From JAFARZ01 sp035651595 (lineage in GTDB: Bacteria; Actinomycetota; Actinomycetes; Streptosporangiales; Streptosporangiaceae): a stretch of DNA of 50,224 nt. The notes below the pieces were generated by a model. The model was not told the DNA's origin, did no database searches, and saw only the letters and a list, made by a program, of their open reading frames with translations. The stretch covers positions 1 to 50,224 of the forward strand of contig DASRFJ010000119.1 of NCBI GenBank assembly GCA_035651595.1, written 5' to 3'. A program made the position numbers and the translations under genes. This document shows, piece after piece, positions 33,556 through 42,807 of this stretch; positions within the stretch are counted from its first letter, which is position 1, and the number at the start of each line of letters is the position of its first letter.

Positions 33556-34783
33556 CTTTGGCGTGTGGATCGGCGACCGAAGAGCTGGGACAATCCGGCG
33601 CTTTGGGGACCGTACGCGTTTCTCACTTGATTCCGATTACCGCGAAGACCCAGACCGTCCCGTGCTCGGGCTTGTCTTTGAGGATCGGCCCGACCGAGTT
33701 CACGTTGCAACCGTAAGACTGGCGCCGTGGTTCTCGAATCTGCTTCCCGAGGGCAGACTGCGGGATTGGATTGCTGTTGAGCGTGGCGTGAATAGCCAGC
33801 GGGAAATGCAGCTTCTGGCACAGGTAGGTCATGACCTACCTGGTGCAGTTAGAGTGCTACCAGAAGACGAAGTTCCTATTGAGGCACTCTGGGGAGACGA
33901 ACCGGATACCTACACCATCGAGCTAACAGACGACTTCCATCGGCCAAGTCTGCGGTTCTCGCTCGCTGGGGTCGGAATGAAATTCTCTATGCTCCGACGA
34001 GGCGACCGACTTACCATGCCAGCCCACGGCGAGGGCGGCGACTGGATTGTAAAGACTCCCGATACCAGGTTCCACGACGTTCCGCTTAACGAATTCGCGA
34101 TGATGACGTTGGCCAATGCCAGCGGAATTGATGTCCCCGAGATCATGCTCCTGCCCCGAGAGCGAGTCGACGAGCGGCTTCCTTCCAGCGTCTGGCCAGA
34201 GGATGAGGAATTCGCATACGCTATCCGCAGGTTCGACCGGGATGAGCATCGGGGCCGTGTGCACATCGAAGACCTAGCACAGGTCAGAAATGTTTATCCA
34301 GAGCTGAAGTACAAAGGGAACTTCGAAACCGTCGCCAACCTGATCTACCGTGGTCACGATACGGAGTCGCTGCTTGAGTTCGCTAGGAGACTTACATTCT
34401 CTGTACTCATCTCAAACGGTGACTACCACTTGAAGAACTGGTCGCTGATCTATCGGGACGAAAGAGCCCCAGCGCTCTCCCCGGCGTATGACCTAGTTTC
34501 CACGGCATTTTATTTTGCTGGTGAGAGAGTGGAGGATCTCGGGTTGAAGTTTGGCGGCTCTAAGGACTTCCATCGTGTCACCCTCGCGACATTCCGCAGG
34601 CTGCAGGAGCGGCTGGGAGCGCGCCACGTGAAACTGACGGAATTTGTCGCCGCTACGGTCGAGCGGACGGTTGCCGAATGGCCCCGCAACGCCAGTATTC
34701 TTGACAGTCGGCCGCGTCTTCAGGAAGCCGTCGACCAGAGCATCCGCATGCGCAGCAAAACGATCATGAGAAACCGGGCGTGA
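33530..34783 (+). CDS. HipA-like Ser/Thr kinase
   Basis: A 417-residue HipA-family protein. N-terminal HipA-N block FGVWIGDRRAGTI (10-22) and FSNLLPEGRLRDW (68-80); Gly-loop region SLAGVGMKFSM (144-154); ATP-lysine segment WIVKTP (172-177); catalytic loop NGDYHLKNWSLIY (296-308) with the putative base Asp298; and metal-binding LSPAYDLVS (316-324). All key positions are kept, so it should be active. GGAGGAG, inside the upstream coding sequence, precedes the ATG by 7 nt. Classical HipA toxins follow a HipB HTH antitoxin; none is present, and a DUF262 protein takes that place. Role as toxin or defence effector is inference. Confidence 0.87.
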   Translation: MTSQPDSSSFGVWIGDRRAGTIRRFGDRTRFSLDSDYREDPDRPVLGLVFEDRPDRVHVATVRLAPWFSNLLPEGRLRDWIAVERGVNSQREMQLLAQVGHDLPGAVRVLPEDEVPIEALWGDEPDTYTIELTDDFHRPSLRFSLAGVGMKFSMLRRGDRLTMPAHGEGGDWIVKTPDTRFHDVPLNEFAMMTLANASGIDVPEIMLLPRERVDERLPSSVWPEDEEFAYAIRRFDRDEHRGRVHIEDLAQVRNVYPELKYKGNFETVANLIYRGHDTESLLEFARRLTFSVLISNGDYHLKNWSLIYRDERAPALSPAYDLVSTAFYFAGERVEDLGLKFGGSKDFHRVTLATFRRLQERLGARHVKLTEFVAATVERTVAEWPRNASILDSRPRLQEAVDQSIRMRSKTIMRNRA

Positions 34784-34801
34784 CTCAACTCTGAGGCTTA
34801 T

Positions 34802-35596
34802 TCACGCCATCCGGTAGAAGTGCAGTCCAACGACGGCTGAGATAGTGATGTCGAAGGTGTCAAGCGGACGGCGGTAGTCGGTGTGCATGATCCTCCAGGT
34901 CTTAAAATTCGCGATGACCTGTTCGATCATGTAGCGAATCTTGTTTACCTGACTGTTAAATTCTTTCTCCCAGTGCAGAAGATCCCGGCACGTCGGTTTC
35001 TTGATGGGTGTGATCATTCCCTTGCCAACGTATCCCTTATCACCCATCTGGCTTCCCTCGGGAAATCCGACAAGTACTGACGATTCATCTATGCAATGCG
35101 CGTCGTGGCGGCTCCCTCGATCGGGTCTGATATCCATGCGAGCTCTCCGTAAAGATTGCACGCAACCTGGATGTTCTTGCCTGTGGTTTTGTGCTTGCCT
35201 GAATATAGTTCCCGGTGCTCACGCCACGACCAGCAGGAAAGCAGCGTGCCGTCGTAGATGTACTGGGTGTCCGGGTCGAGGTCTTCCGCCGTGGGGACGA
35301 ATGGGGCTAGCGCGATCGCCAGCCGGGAAGTGATCCGCGAATTAGCCCGGGCTGATGGTCGGCTGAGAGGCCTTGTGCGTCTCTGCGAGTTCCTGCTGAA
35401 CGTGGTTTCGCCGCATGTAGGTGAGCGCTATAACCACGGATTTGTAAAGGCCGAGGGAAGGCAGCCATGGATCGATGTCATAGTTCTCCTCGTTTGCATA
35501 TATCAGCGCGCACAGGTCGATGATCTTGTCTTTAGTGAATCCGGTGGTATGATACATACGCGGCCTGTTTCTGTGGGACTGAGCTTGGTAACCCAA
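34802..35596 (-). pseudogene. IS5-family transposase, frameshifted
   Basis: The N-terminal part (MGYQAQSHRNRPRMYHTTGF to SQPTIS, 35596-35342) is thrown out of frame by one extra base near 35348; the middle part (DPDTQYIYDGTLLSCWSWREH) is legible in the next frame; a second shift near 35118 returns to MGDKGYVGKGMITPIKKP and IEQVIANFKTWRI, the DDE_Tnp_4-type C-terminus. It begins 18 bp after the HipA-like stop on the opposite strand. Ends of the IS were not identified. Confidence 0.85.
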
Positions 35597-36348
35597 TCCT
35601 TTCGAGAAGCAGGCCGCCTTTCACGTAGGCGCGCCGCTAATCGGAAATCTGTCACAAACCTGGCGCGCCTCCGCCTGAATAACCCTCTCTGAGCTTATGC
35701 TTTTCGAGCAGTTACGCGCTCACCTGCTTAGCTGCTTAGCCCTCATACAACGGCTCCAGGACCGCTACGACGAGATCGCCGCGACCGACCCGCCCGCTCG
35801 GCAGTGCACACCAGGCGACCTCCAGTGTGGTGGCCGACATCATCACCGCCATGTTTCCGGCCATTCCCGCCCAGGCCTGGGTGTCATTTGCCATGAGCAT
35901 GGGACCACCTGCTGAGAGTTGTTGCCACGGGGATGGGACCACATGGTTGCCAGTTGATGGACCACCTCTGCTGTGACCTGACTTGGTTCACATTCGCGGG
36001 TTCAAGGAATGCACATCGCGCTGACCTGTAGCTTTCCGGTTTCCGGCCCGAGAAGCGGATGTCCACGTTTGGACGCCAGCCCCACTGCCACGATCAGCCC
36101 TCCCAATCGCCGGCCCCTGGTCCGACCCAGGACCGGGCGCGCAGAGAATTCGGAACCTGGCGACGGCGCAGAAGGCGTCTGCGGGGCAGGCCGGCGAGCG
36201 GGCAAGCGCCACGGTGGAGGTGAGCGAGGAAACTACTCCTCTGCCGACCATGGTATCCAAGTACCTCATGGCGGAACCCTGCAGCTGACCGGCACCGCAT
36301 CCTTGAGTGCGGCCACTGCAGCGCCTGATGAAGTGTCCATGCTGACCG
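35597..36348. other. Mosaic of mobile-element remains
   Basis: About 750 bp without a credible gene. GGACCAC repeats at 35902, 35936 and 35959 with TTGCCA words between look like the multiple terminal repeats of an IS21-type element. A short plus-strand stretch (35697-35820: LLSCLALIQRLQDRYDEIAATDP) could be a gene fragment. This is the boundary between the A+T-richer imported module and the GC-rich defence cluster. Confidence 0.45.
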
Positions 36349-36354
36349 TATAGT
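36349..36354 (+). promoter_or_regulatory. -10 element of the helicase operon
   Basis: TATAGT, a near-perfect -10 hexamer, ends 6 bp before the ATG at 36361, again the geometry of a leaderless transcript. A -35 box is not clear. It may drive the whole 36361-42741 pair. Confidence 0.5.
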
Positions 36355-36360
36355 GGGCCG

Positions 36361-38049
36361 ATGCCGGTCGGCGGGATGAGCGGAGCCCTCACCGGCGGCA
36401 GGCGGCTTGACCTGCTCGAACCTGCCTGGAGACGAGGACTCGCCGCGGGCGGGCCCGCCGCTGCCCTCGATGTAGCGCCGGAACTGCCCTCGGCGGCGGC
36501 CATGGCCCTGGGCGGGCAGTCACGGGCCTTGACCGTCAGCGGGACGGCCGAACGGTGGCCCGCCTGCGTCGTCGTCGCGCTCGCACACGTCACATCAGCC
36601 GCCGTCACGTCGGCCGCCGGCGCCTTGTCGTTCTGGCCAGCCTGGCACCGTGCCGCAGGGCTGCGCGCGAGCAGGCACTCGGCCAGCGAGTGGGGCAGCG
36701 CCTTCCTCGCCGCCCTGGGAGCGCTCGGGCTCCCGGCCTCGGGACCGGCCGCGGAGGATGCCGTGCTTGCCCACGCGGTCGTGGCCGAGCGGGAGAGCCA
36801 GGACGAGACCGAAGGATACTGCGAGATCTCCGGCTTGCGCCTCGACCCGTTCGGCGGCGGGGTCGTGCGCGTTGACGCCGCTTCGGGCCAGGCCCGTGCG
36901 GCGCTGCCCGCGGAGGCCACCGGAACAGGTGGCCGGCTGCTCGCCTTCGACACCGACGGCGCGCTGGTCGGCCGGATACTACCCGCCGAAACCGTCTGGG
37001 CGCTCCACCCCGCGACCGCCGAACTGCGATCGGACGTCCAGCTGCGCACCGTGCTGACTAGCACGCTTCCGCTGACCTGGCGCGGCTGGCGGCTCGTTCA
37101 GTTGGACCTGCGGGGCGCCTCGTGGCTCGCTCTCCATGACAGCGGGGCTCCTGACGGCGGGGCCAGCGCCCGCCTCGGCGGGGAACGCCGCATGGTGCGC
37201 GGCCGGACGAAGCCGGTGCTGCGCACGGGCACGCCAATCCCGGGCGTCACGACGATGGCAGACGAGCCCGTCTTCTCCGGCCCGCCGAAGGTCCTCCTGC
37301 CACCGGGGCAGGACAGCTGGCGGGTAGAGGCCCGCCGGGCAGGGACGGGTGCCGTGCTTGCGAGCGTCACCGCGACCGGCGACGCCTGGCACCCGGATGT
37401 CCTGTGGCGAGACGTGCCGCGTCCGCTGCTCGGCGAGCTGACGATCATCGTGACCCCGGGCCTGCGCCGCAGCGTCGTCCTCGCGGAGGGGGTCGGCCTC
37501 ACCTCGTACCCAGCGCCCCGGCTCACCAGCCAGAAAGGCCTTGAGCCAGCGGAGGCAGTCATCTCCGCCCCGCCAGGCATGACCGTCTTCCCGCCCGCGG
37601 TCGCCTACCGGGAGGGAACGGTACGCAGGGAGGTCACGTGCGTCGCCGGGCCGGTCGTGCAGCTCTTCGCCGTGACCCCGCCGCACATCAGTCTGCGCGT
37701 CGACCCCGAGCCGGGAAGCGGCGGCACCGCCACCCACTGGCACCACGCCGGCCCGCTGCGGCTGACCAGCGACGACCTATGGCGCGGCGGCGCGCTCCGG
37801 ATCGACCTGCCCGGGGTCGCCTTGCTCCCGCCGGTCACGGTCACCGCCCGGCGCCCTGAGGACGGCGAGGAAGAGCAGGTCCAGGTCCTTGCGCCGACCG
37901 GGGACGGCCGCTATCCGCTGCGCCGCATCCTGGACACGGCAGCCGCCCACGGCGACGTCGCGCTCACCATCGACATTGCCGCCGTCCCCGTCACGATCGC
38001 GACCGTAACCGGCACCAGTCACGGCAACGACCCGTGGGCGATGGCTTGA
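36361..38049 (+). CDS. Unknown 562-aa protein paired with the DUF1998 helicase
   Basis: No domain could be named with confidence. The N-terminal third is helical, with FWPAWHRAAGL and SEWGSAFLAALGALGLPASG (~residues 97-140); after VLAHAVVAERE it passes abruptly to a beta-rich region starting LRLDPFGGGVVRVD (~160), with repeated beta-strand patterns to the end. It ends 18 bp before the helicase start, so the two form an operon. Druantia type III pairs a large protein of unknown function (DruH) with DruE, a DUF1998 helicase; this protein could be a short or internally deleted relative of such a partner. That is inference from context and general layout. Confidence 0.6.
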   Translation: MPVGGMSGALTGGRRLDLLEPAWRRGLAAGGPAAALDVAPELPSAAAMALGGQSRALTVSGTAERWPACVVVALAHVTSAAVTSAAGALSFWPAWHRAAGLRASRHSASEWGSAFLAALGALGLPASGPAAEDAVLAHAVVAERESQDETEGYCEISGLRLDPFGGGVVRVDAASGQARAALPAEATGTGGRLLAFDTDGALVGRILPAETVWALHPATAELRSDVQLRTVLTSTLPLTWRGWRLVQLDLRGASWLALHDSGAPDGGASARLGGERRMVRGRTKPVLRTGTPIPGVTTMADEPVFSGPPKVLLPPGQDSWRVEARRAGTGAVLASVTATGDAWHPDVLWRDVPRPLLGELTIIVTPGLRRSVVLAEGVGLTSYPAPRLTSQKGLEPAEAVISAPPGMTVFPPAVAYREGTVRREVTCVAGPVVQLFAVTPPHISLRVDPEPGSGGTATHWHHAGPLRLTSDDLWRGGALRIDLPGVALLPPVTVTARRPEDGEEEQVQVLAPTGDGRYPLRRILDTAAAHGDVALTIDIAAVPVTIATVTGTSHGNDPWAMA

Positions 38050-38067
38050 TGCACCATCCTTGTCGTC

Positions 38068-41000
38068 GTGGACGTCGTCGCGACAGCCGAGCACCTGAGC
38101 CTGACCTACCGCCGCTACCTGCGGTCGTTGCTGCCCGTGCGGGACCCGAGCCTCACCCGGGCGCTGCGCGACGCGATCGACTCCAGCCCGATGCTGACCA
38201 AGGGACCGGTGCTGGAAGCGACGCCGCCCTATCAGACCGGTGCTAGCCTGCGTGACCTGATCACCGAAGGCGTCCTGCCCGGCGGGTTCGCGCGGCTCGG
38301 CGGTCCTGCGCTGCCGCTGGACCGGCCGCTGTACGCGCACCAGGAACAGGCGATCAGAAAAGCCACCGCGGGCCGCAACCTCGTGGTCGCGACCGGGACC
38401 GGCTCGGGCAAGACGGAGAGCTTCCTGCTCCCGGTCCTGTCCGAGCTCGTCAGGGAACGCGACGCGGGTACGCTTGGCCCCGGCGTCCGCGCCCTGCTCC
38501 TGTACCCGATGAACGCGCTTGCCAACGACCAGGTGCGCCGGCTGCGGCTGGTGCTGGCGAACACGCCGGACATCACGTTCGGCAGGTACACGGGCGAGAC
38601 ACCGGAGCGGCCCGCAGAGGGGACGGCGCTGTTCGACGCGCTCAACCCCGGCGAGACCCGTCTGGAGAACGAACTGCTGTCCCGCGCCGAGATGCGCGAT
38701 ACGCCGCCGCACCTGCTGCTCACCAACTACGCGATGCTGGAGTACCTGCTGCTCCGCCCCGCGGACATGGACCTGTTCGAGGGCGCGCACGGCGGTCACT
38801 GGCGCTTCGTGGTGCTGGATGAGGCCCACGTCTACGACGGGGCGAAAGCCGAGGAGGTCGGCATGCTGCTGCGCCGCCTCACGTACAAGACCTTTCAGCC
38901 AGAACGACCGGGGCTTACCGCCTCGCCTCAGGTGATCGCGACGAGCGCGACGGTCGGTGACAGCGCCGAGGCGGTGATGGACTTCGCCGCAAAGCTGTTC
39001 GACGCGCCATTCGAGTGGAATCCGGCTGATCCATCCCGCCAGGACCTGGTCCGGGCCACGCGGGTCGCGGTACCGGAGGGCCCGGCCGGGCAGATTCCCG
39101 GTCTGTCGCCGGACGACGCCGCCGGAATCGGCAGGATCCGCGCGCTGCTCGCGGCCGGGCCGCTGCCGTTCACCGACCTGGCCCGCGGCGCGGCGGTCTC
39201 CGGGGCACGGCTGGCCGAACTGGTGGCGCTCGGTTCCGCGACCCAGGACGAGTCCGGCGCGCCGGTGCTGTCCGCCCGCTACCATCTGTTCGCCCGGGCC
39301 ACGGAGGGCGCGTTCACCTGCCTGACGGCTGGCTCTTCTTCCGGGTTCCAGGCCGACGGGTCGCGGCCAGGGCCGCACGTGGCGCTGGCCCGGCGGGAGG
39401 TGTGCCCGGAGTGCTCGGCGGCGGTGTTCGAGTTCGGCTGCTGCAAGCGGTGCGGCGCCGTGTACCTGACCGGAACCGTCGAGCGGAACGGCACCGGGGA
39501 GTACTTCACCTCCCGCGTCGCGCGAGGGGACCGCCGAAGCTGGCTGCTGCTCGGTGACGTTCCCGGCACGGCGGGCAGTGAAGGGGGAACGGCTGGTGCC
39601 GGGCTGAGGGCCGCGGACGAGGACGACGCCGCGTTCGAGGAAGCCGCCGAGTCCGACGCGAAGGACGCCCTGCTGTGCGGCAAGTGCGGGGCGCTGCACG
39701 CCGCCACGGCGGGCGCCGGAGCGGCGCCGTGCGGATGCTCCGCCGCGCACCTGCGTGCCACGCGACGGCTGCCAAGCCGGCCGAGCGCGCCGGGCGGCTG
39801 CGCATCGTGCGGGGCGCGCGGATCCGGCATGATCCGGCTGTTCGAGAGCGGCAGCGAGGCGTCCGCCGCCGTGCTCGCGACCGCCCTGTACCAGGCGCTG
39901 CCGGCGGACGAGGAGTCCGAGGGGAATCCGGGCGGCGGCCGCAAGCTGCTCGCGTTCAGCGACAGCCGACAGGCCGCCGCGTTCTTCGCGCCGTACCTGG
40001 AGTCCAGCCACGCGCTGGTGCAGCAGCGCCGCCTCATCCTCGACGGGGTGACCCACGCGACCGCTGCCGACCCGACCTGCTCGGTGGACGACCTGATCGA
40101 GGCGGTGGCCGCCGCGGCCGGGGCCGCCGGGGTATTCGGGCGGCGGGAATCCAGGCAGGCGCGACGGCGGGAGACCGCCCGCTGGGTGCTGCGCGAACTG
40201 ATCGCGCTAGACGAACGGCAGTCCCTGGAAGGCCTCGGCCTGCTCCGGGTCACCCTGGACGTTGATCCGGCGTGGCGGGCGCCCACGCCGCTGCTCGCGC
40301 TCGGGCTCACGGCAGGCGAGTGCTGGCTGCTGCTGTCCGAACTGGCCCGGACGCTGCGTTTGCAAGGCGCGCTGTCCATGCCGGCGGAGGTTGACCCGGC
40401 AGACGAGATGTTCGACCCGCGCCGCGGCCCGGTATACGTCCGCGTCGACGGCGCCGAGGCGAAACTCAAGGTGCTGAGCTGGCTGCCAACCCGCGGCGTC
40501 AACAGGCGTCTCGACTACCTGCGCCGCGTGCTCGCCGCGCTCGGCCAGGGTCATTCGGACGCCGCGGACGCCGATGTCCGCCAGGTGCTCGCGGGCGCCT
40601 GGCGGTCGCTGACCGGGGCACGCGACGGATGGCTCACCGGGTCCGCGCTGCCGCGGATCGGGCAGGCGTACCAGGTCGACCACACCTGGCTGACCCTCGC
40701 GCCGGGCGGCGGCGAACTGTATCGGTGCGACCTGTGCCGCCGCCGGGCCGCCGCCAGCGTGCGCGGCGTCTGCCCGACGCTGCACTGCGGCGGCCGCCTG
40801 GTCCCGGTGACCGGCGCCGCCGGCGAGGACGACGACGAGCACTACCGGGTGCTGTACCAGCGGACCGCGCCGGTCCCGCTGACCGCACGCGAGCACACCG
40901 CCCAGTGGACCGGGCTGGAGGCCGCCGACATCCAGCAGCGCTTCCTGGCCGGCGAGGTCAACGTGCTGTCTTGCTCGACGACGTTCGAACTCGGCGTGGA

Positions 41001-42741
41001 CGTGGGCGCGCTCAACGCCGTGCTGCTGCGCAACATGCCGCCCACCACGGCGAGCTACATCCAGCGGGCCGGGCGGGCGGGCCGACGCGCGGGCGCGCCG
41101 GCGCTCGTGCTCACCTACGCGCAGCGCCGGTCCCACGACCTGTCCCGGTACGCCGCGCCCGAGACGATGCTGACCGGCCAGGTCCGGGCGCCCTACGTGC
41201 CGCTCGGCAACCCGCGGATCGATCGCAGGCACGCGCACTCGGTCGCGCTCGCGGCATTCTTCCGCGACGCAAAGGAGCGCACCGGCCAGGAGTGGAAGAC
41301 CGCGGGCGCCTTCTTCCTCGGCGGGGATCCGGGGGCGGGGGGCGGAGTCGCCGGTCGCCCGGCACCGAGGACGTCGCCCTCGCAGCTGGTTCGCGGGTTC
41401 CTGACACCGGTGCCCGATGACGTCGACGCCGCGCTGCGCGCGGTGCTCCCGAAGTCGGTCCAGCAGCGGATCGGGCTTGACTCCGGCGCGTGGGTCAACG
41501 AACTCGACGCGCTGCTGTCGGCGGTGCGGGCGGAAATCACCCAGGATGTTGCCCTGTTCGAGGAGCGGCGGCAGGACGCGTTCGAGTCCCGGCGCAGCGA
41601 CGTAGCTGCCCGATTCGAGCGGTCCATCAACACGATCACCCGGCGGTCGCTGATCGGGTTCCTCGCCAACCGCAACATCCTGCCCAAGTACGGCTTCCCC
41701 GTGGACACCGTCGAACTGCGCACCGCGCACTGCGACTCTCAGGTCGGAGCGCGGCTGGAACTGACCAGGGACCTGGCGGTGGCGATCCACGAGTACGCAC
41801 CGGGCGCCGAACTGGTCGCCGGCGGCGTGCTGTGGCGCAGCGCCGGCATCTACCGGCTACCCGGCCGGGAACTTATCACCCGCCACTACACCGTCTGCCG
41901 AGGCTGCCAGCACTACCGAGAGGGCGGCGGCGACCTGGAGCCCGCGTGCACGGCCTGCGGCCGGCCCGCGGACGGGCCGGTGCGCGAGTACTGCGTACCG
42001 GAGTTCGGGTTTGTGGCCGACCCCCGGACAGCGAAGCCCGGAGCCGCCCCGCCGCGGCGCTTCTGGAACGGCGCCGTGCACGTGGTGTCGCTCGGCGCGG
42101 AGCTGGCGGAGACACGCTGGCGGTCGCCGGGCGGCGCGGTGGTCTGGTGCCACAGCGGCACCCGTGGTCGTCTCGTCTCCCTGTCCGAGGGACCTGGCGG
42201 CGCCGGCTTCCTCATCTGCGACTGGTGCGGCTGGGGCGGCCCGAACCACGGCCGCGCCCCCAAGAGCCACATCAACCCGTTGCGCGGCAGGCCGTGCACG
42301 GGGCCGTTGCGCTGGCGGTCGCTCGCGCACACTTACGAGACCGACATCCTGCGGGTGCAACTCGATGCTCCCGGGCTCGGCGAGCGGGCACGGTGGCACT
42401 CGCTGCTCTACGCGCTGCTTGAGGGCTGCGCCGAGGGCCTGGAGATCAGCCGTGGCGACATCGACGGCGTGGTGCATGCGGGCGCCGACGGACGCAGCGG
42501 CTTGGTGCTGTTCGACACGGTCCCCGGCGGCGCGGGCAGCGCGGCGCGGATCGCGGCGTCACTAGACGTGGCGGCCGACTTCGCGCTGCGGCGGGTCAGC
42601 GCGTGCGACTGCGGGCTTGAGACCTCGTGTTACGGCTGCCTGCGGACACCGGGCAACGAGCGCCACCATGAGGACCTCATCCGCGGCGCGGCCCTGACAA
42701 TCCTGGAGTCCCTGTCTGGCCTGCGCGCCGAGGAACTATGA
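38068..42741 (+). CDS. Large DEAD/DEAH helicase with DUF1998/MrfA-type zinc domain (DruE-like)
   Basis: A 1557-residue superfamily 2 helicase. LYAHQEQA (88-95), motif I ATGTGSGKTE (108-117), LLLYPMNALANDQ (Ia), DEAH at 251-254, SAT (III), then a Cys-rich insert (CPECSAAVFEFGCCKRCGAV; LLCGKCGALHA; GGCASCGARG), the RecA2 half with SCSTTFELGVDVG and QRAGRAGRR (999-1007), and a C-terminal zinc module (CRGCQHY...CTACGRP; CDCGLETSCYGCLRTPGN). This is the YprA/MrfA-DUF1998 architecture, shared by DNA-repair helicase MrfA, DISARM proteins and Druantia DruE. Size and lone upstream partner favour a DruE-like role. The start is GTG. Confidence 0.88.
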   Translation: MDVVATAEHLSLTYRRYLRSLLPVRDPSLTRALRDAIDSSPMLTKGPVLEATPPYQTGASLRDLITEGVLPGGFARLGGPALPLDRPLYAHQEQAIRKATAGRNLVVATGTGSGKTESFLLPVLSELVRERDAGTLGPGVRALLLYPMNALANDQVRRLRLVLANTPDITFGRYTGETPERPAEGTALFDALNPGETRLENELLSRAEMRDTPPHLLLTNYAMLEYLLLRPADMDLFEGAHGGHWRFVVLDEAHVYDGAKAEEVGMLLRRLTYKTFQPERPGLTASPQVIATSATVGDSAEAVMDFAAKLFDAPFEWNPADPSRQDLVRATRVAVPEGPAGQIPGLSPDDAAGIGRIRALLAAGPLPFTDLARGAAVSGARLAELVALGSATQDESGAPVLSARYHLFARATEGAFTCLTAGSSSGFQADGSRPGPHVALARREVCPECSAAVFEFGCCKRCGAVYLTGTVERNGTGEYFTSRVARGDRRSWLLLGDVPGTAGSEGGTAGAGLRAADEDDAAFEEAAESDAKDALLCGKCGALHAATAGAGAAPCGCSAAHLRATRRLPSRPSAPGGCASCGARGSGMIRLFESGSEASAAVLATALYQALPADEESEGNPGGGRKLLAFSDSRQAAAFFAPYLESSHALVQQRRLILDGVTHATAADPTCSVDDLIEAVAAAAGAAGVFGRRESRQARRRETARWVLRELIALDERQSLEGLGLLRVTLDVDPAWRAPTPLLALGLTAGECWLLLSELARTLRLQGALSMPAEVDPADEMFDPRRGPVYVRVDGAEAKLKVLSWLPTRGVNRRLDYLRRVLAALGQGHSDAADADVRQVLAGAWRSLTGARDGWLTGSALPRIGQAYQVDHTWLTLAPGGGELYRCDLCRRRAAASVRGVCPTLHCGGRLVPVTGAAGEDDDEHYRVLYQRTAPVPLTAREHTAQWTGLEAADIQQRFLAGEVNVLSCSTTFELGVDVGALNAVLLRNMPPTTASYIQRAGRAGRRAGAPALVLTYAQRRSHDLSRYAAPETMLTGQVRAPYVPLGNPRIDRRHAHSVALAAFFRDAKERTGQEWKTAGAFFLGGDPGAGGGVAGRPAPRTSPSQLVRGFLTPVPDDVDAALRAVLPKSVQQRIGLDSGAWVNELDALLSAVRAEITQDVALFEERRQDAFESRRSDVAARFERSINTITRRSLIGFLANRNILPKYGFPVDTVELRTAHCDSQVGARLELTRDLAVAIHEYAPGAELVAGGVLWRSAGIYRLPGRELITRHYTVCRGCQHYREGGGDLEPACTACGRPADGPVREYCVPEFGFVADPRTAKPGAAPPRRFWNGAVHVVSLGAELAETRWRSPGGAVVWCHSGTRGRLVSLSEGPGGAGFLICDWCGWGGPNHGRAPKSHINPLRGRPCTGPLRWRSLAHTYETDILRVQLDAPGLGERARWHSLLYALLEGCAEGLEISRGDIDGVVHAGADGRSGLVLFDTVPGGAGSAARIAASLDVAADFALRRVSACDCGLETSCYGCLRTPGNERHHEDLIRGAALTILESLSGLRAEEL

Positions 42742-42807
42742 GCCTTTTTTGGCGCCACCTCGGGCCGAGCGCCCGATTCTGTCAGTGCCGGCTGGAATAC
42801 TCCCCAC

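Noticed and set aside
36009..36353. 114-codon plus-strand frame before the 562-aa gene
   Set aside because: No ribosome binding site or domain, low-complexity composition, and it runs into the promoter; more likely non-coding mosaic DNA.
36361..42741. DISARM as identity of the helicase pair
   Set aside because: No DrmC-like phospholipase D nuclease, no separate DUF1998 protein and no adjacent methyltransferase; a Druantia-like layout fits better.
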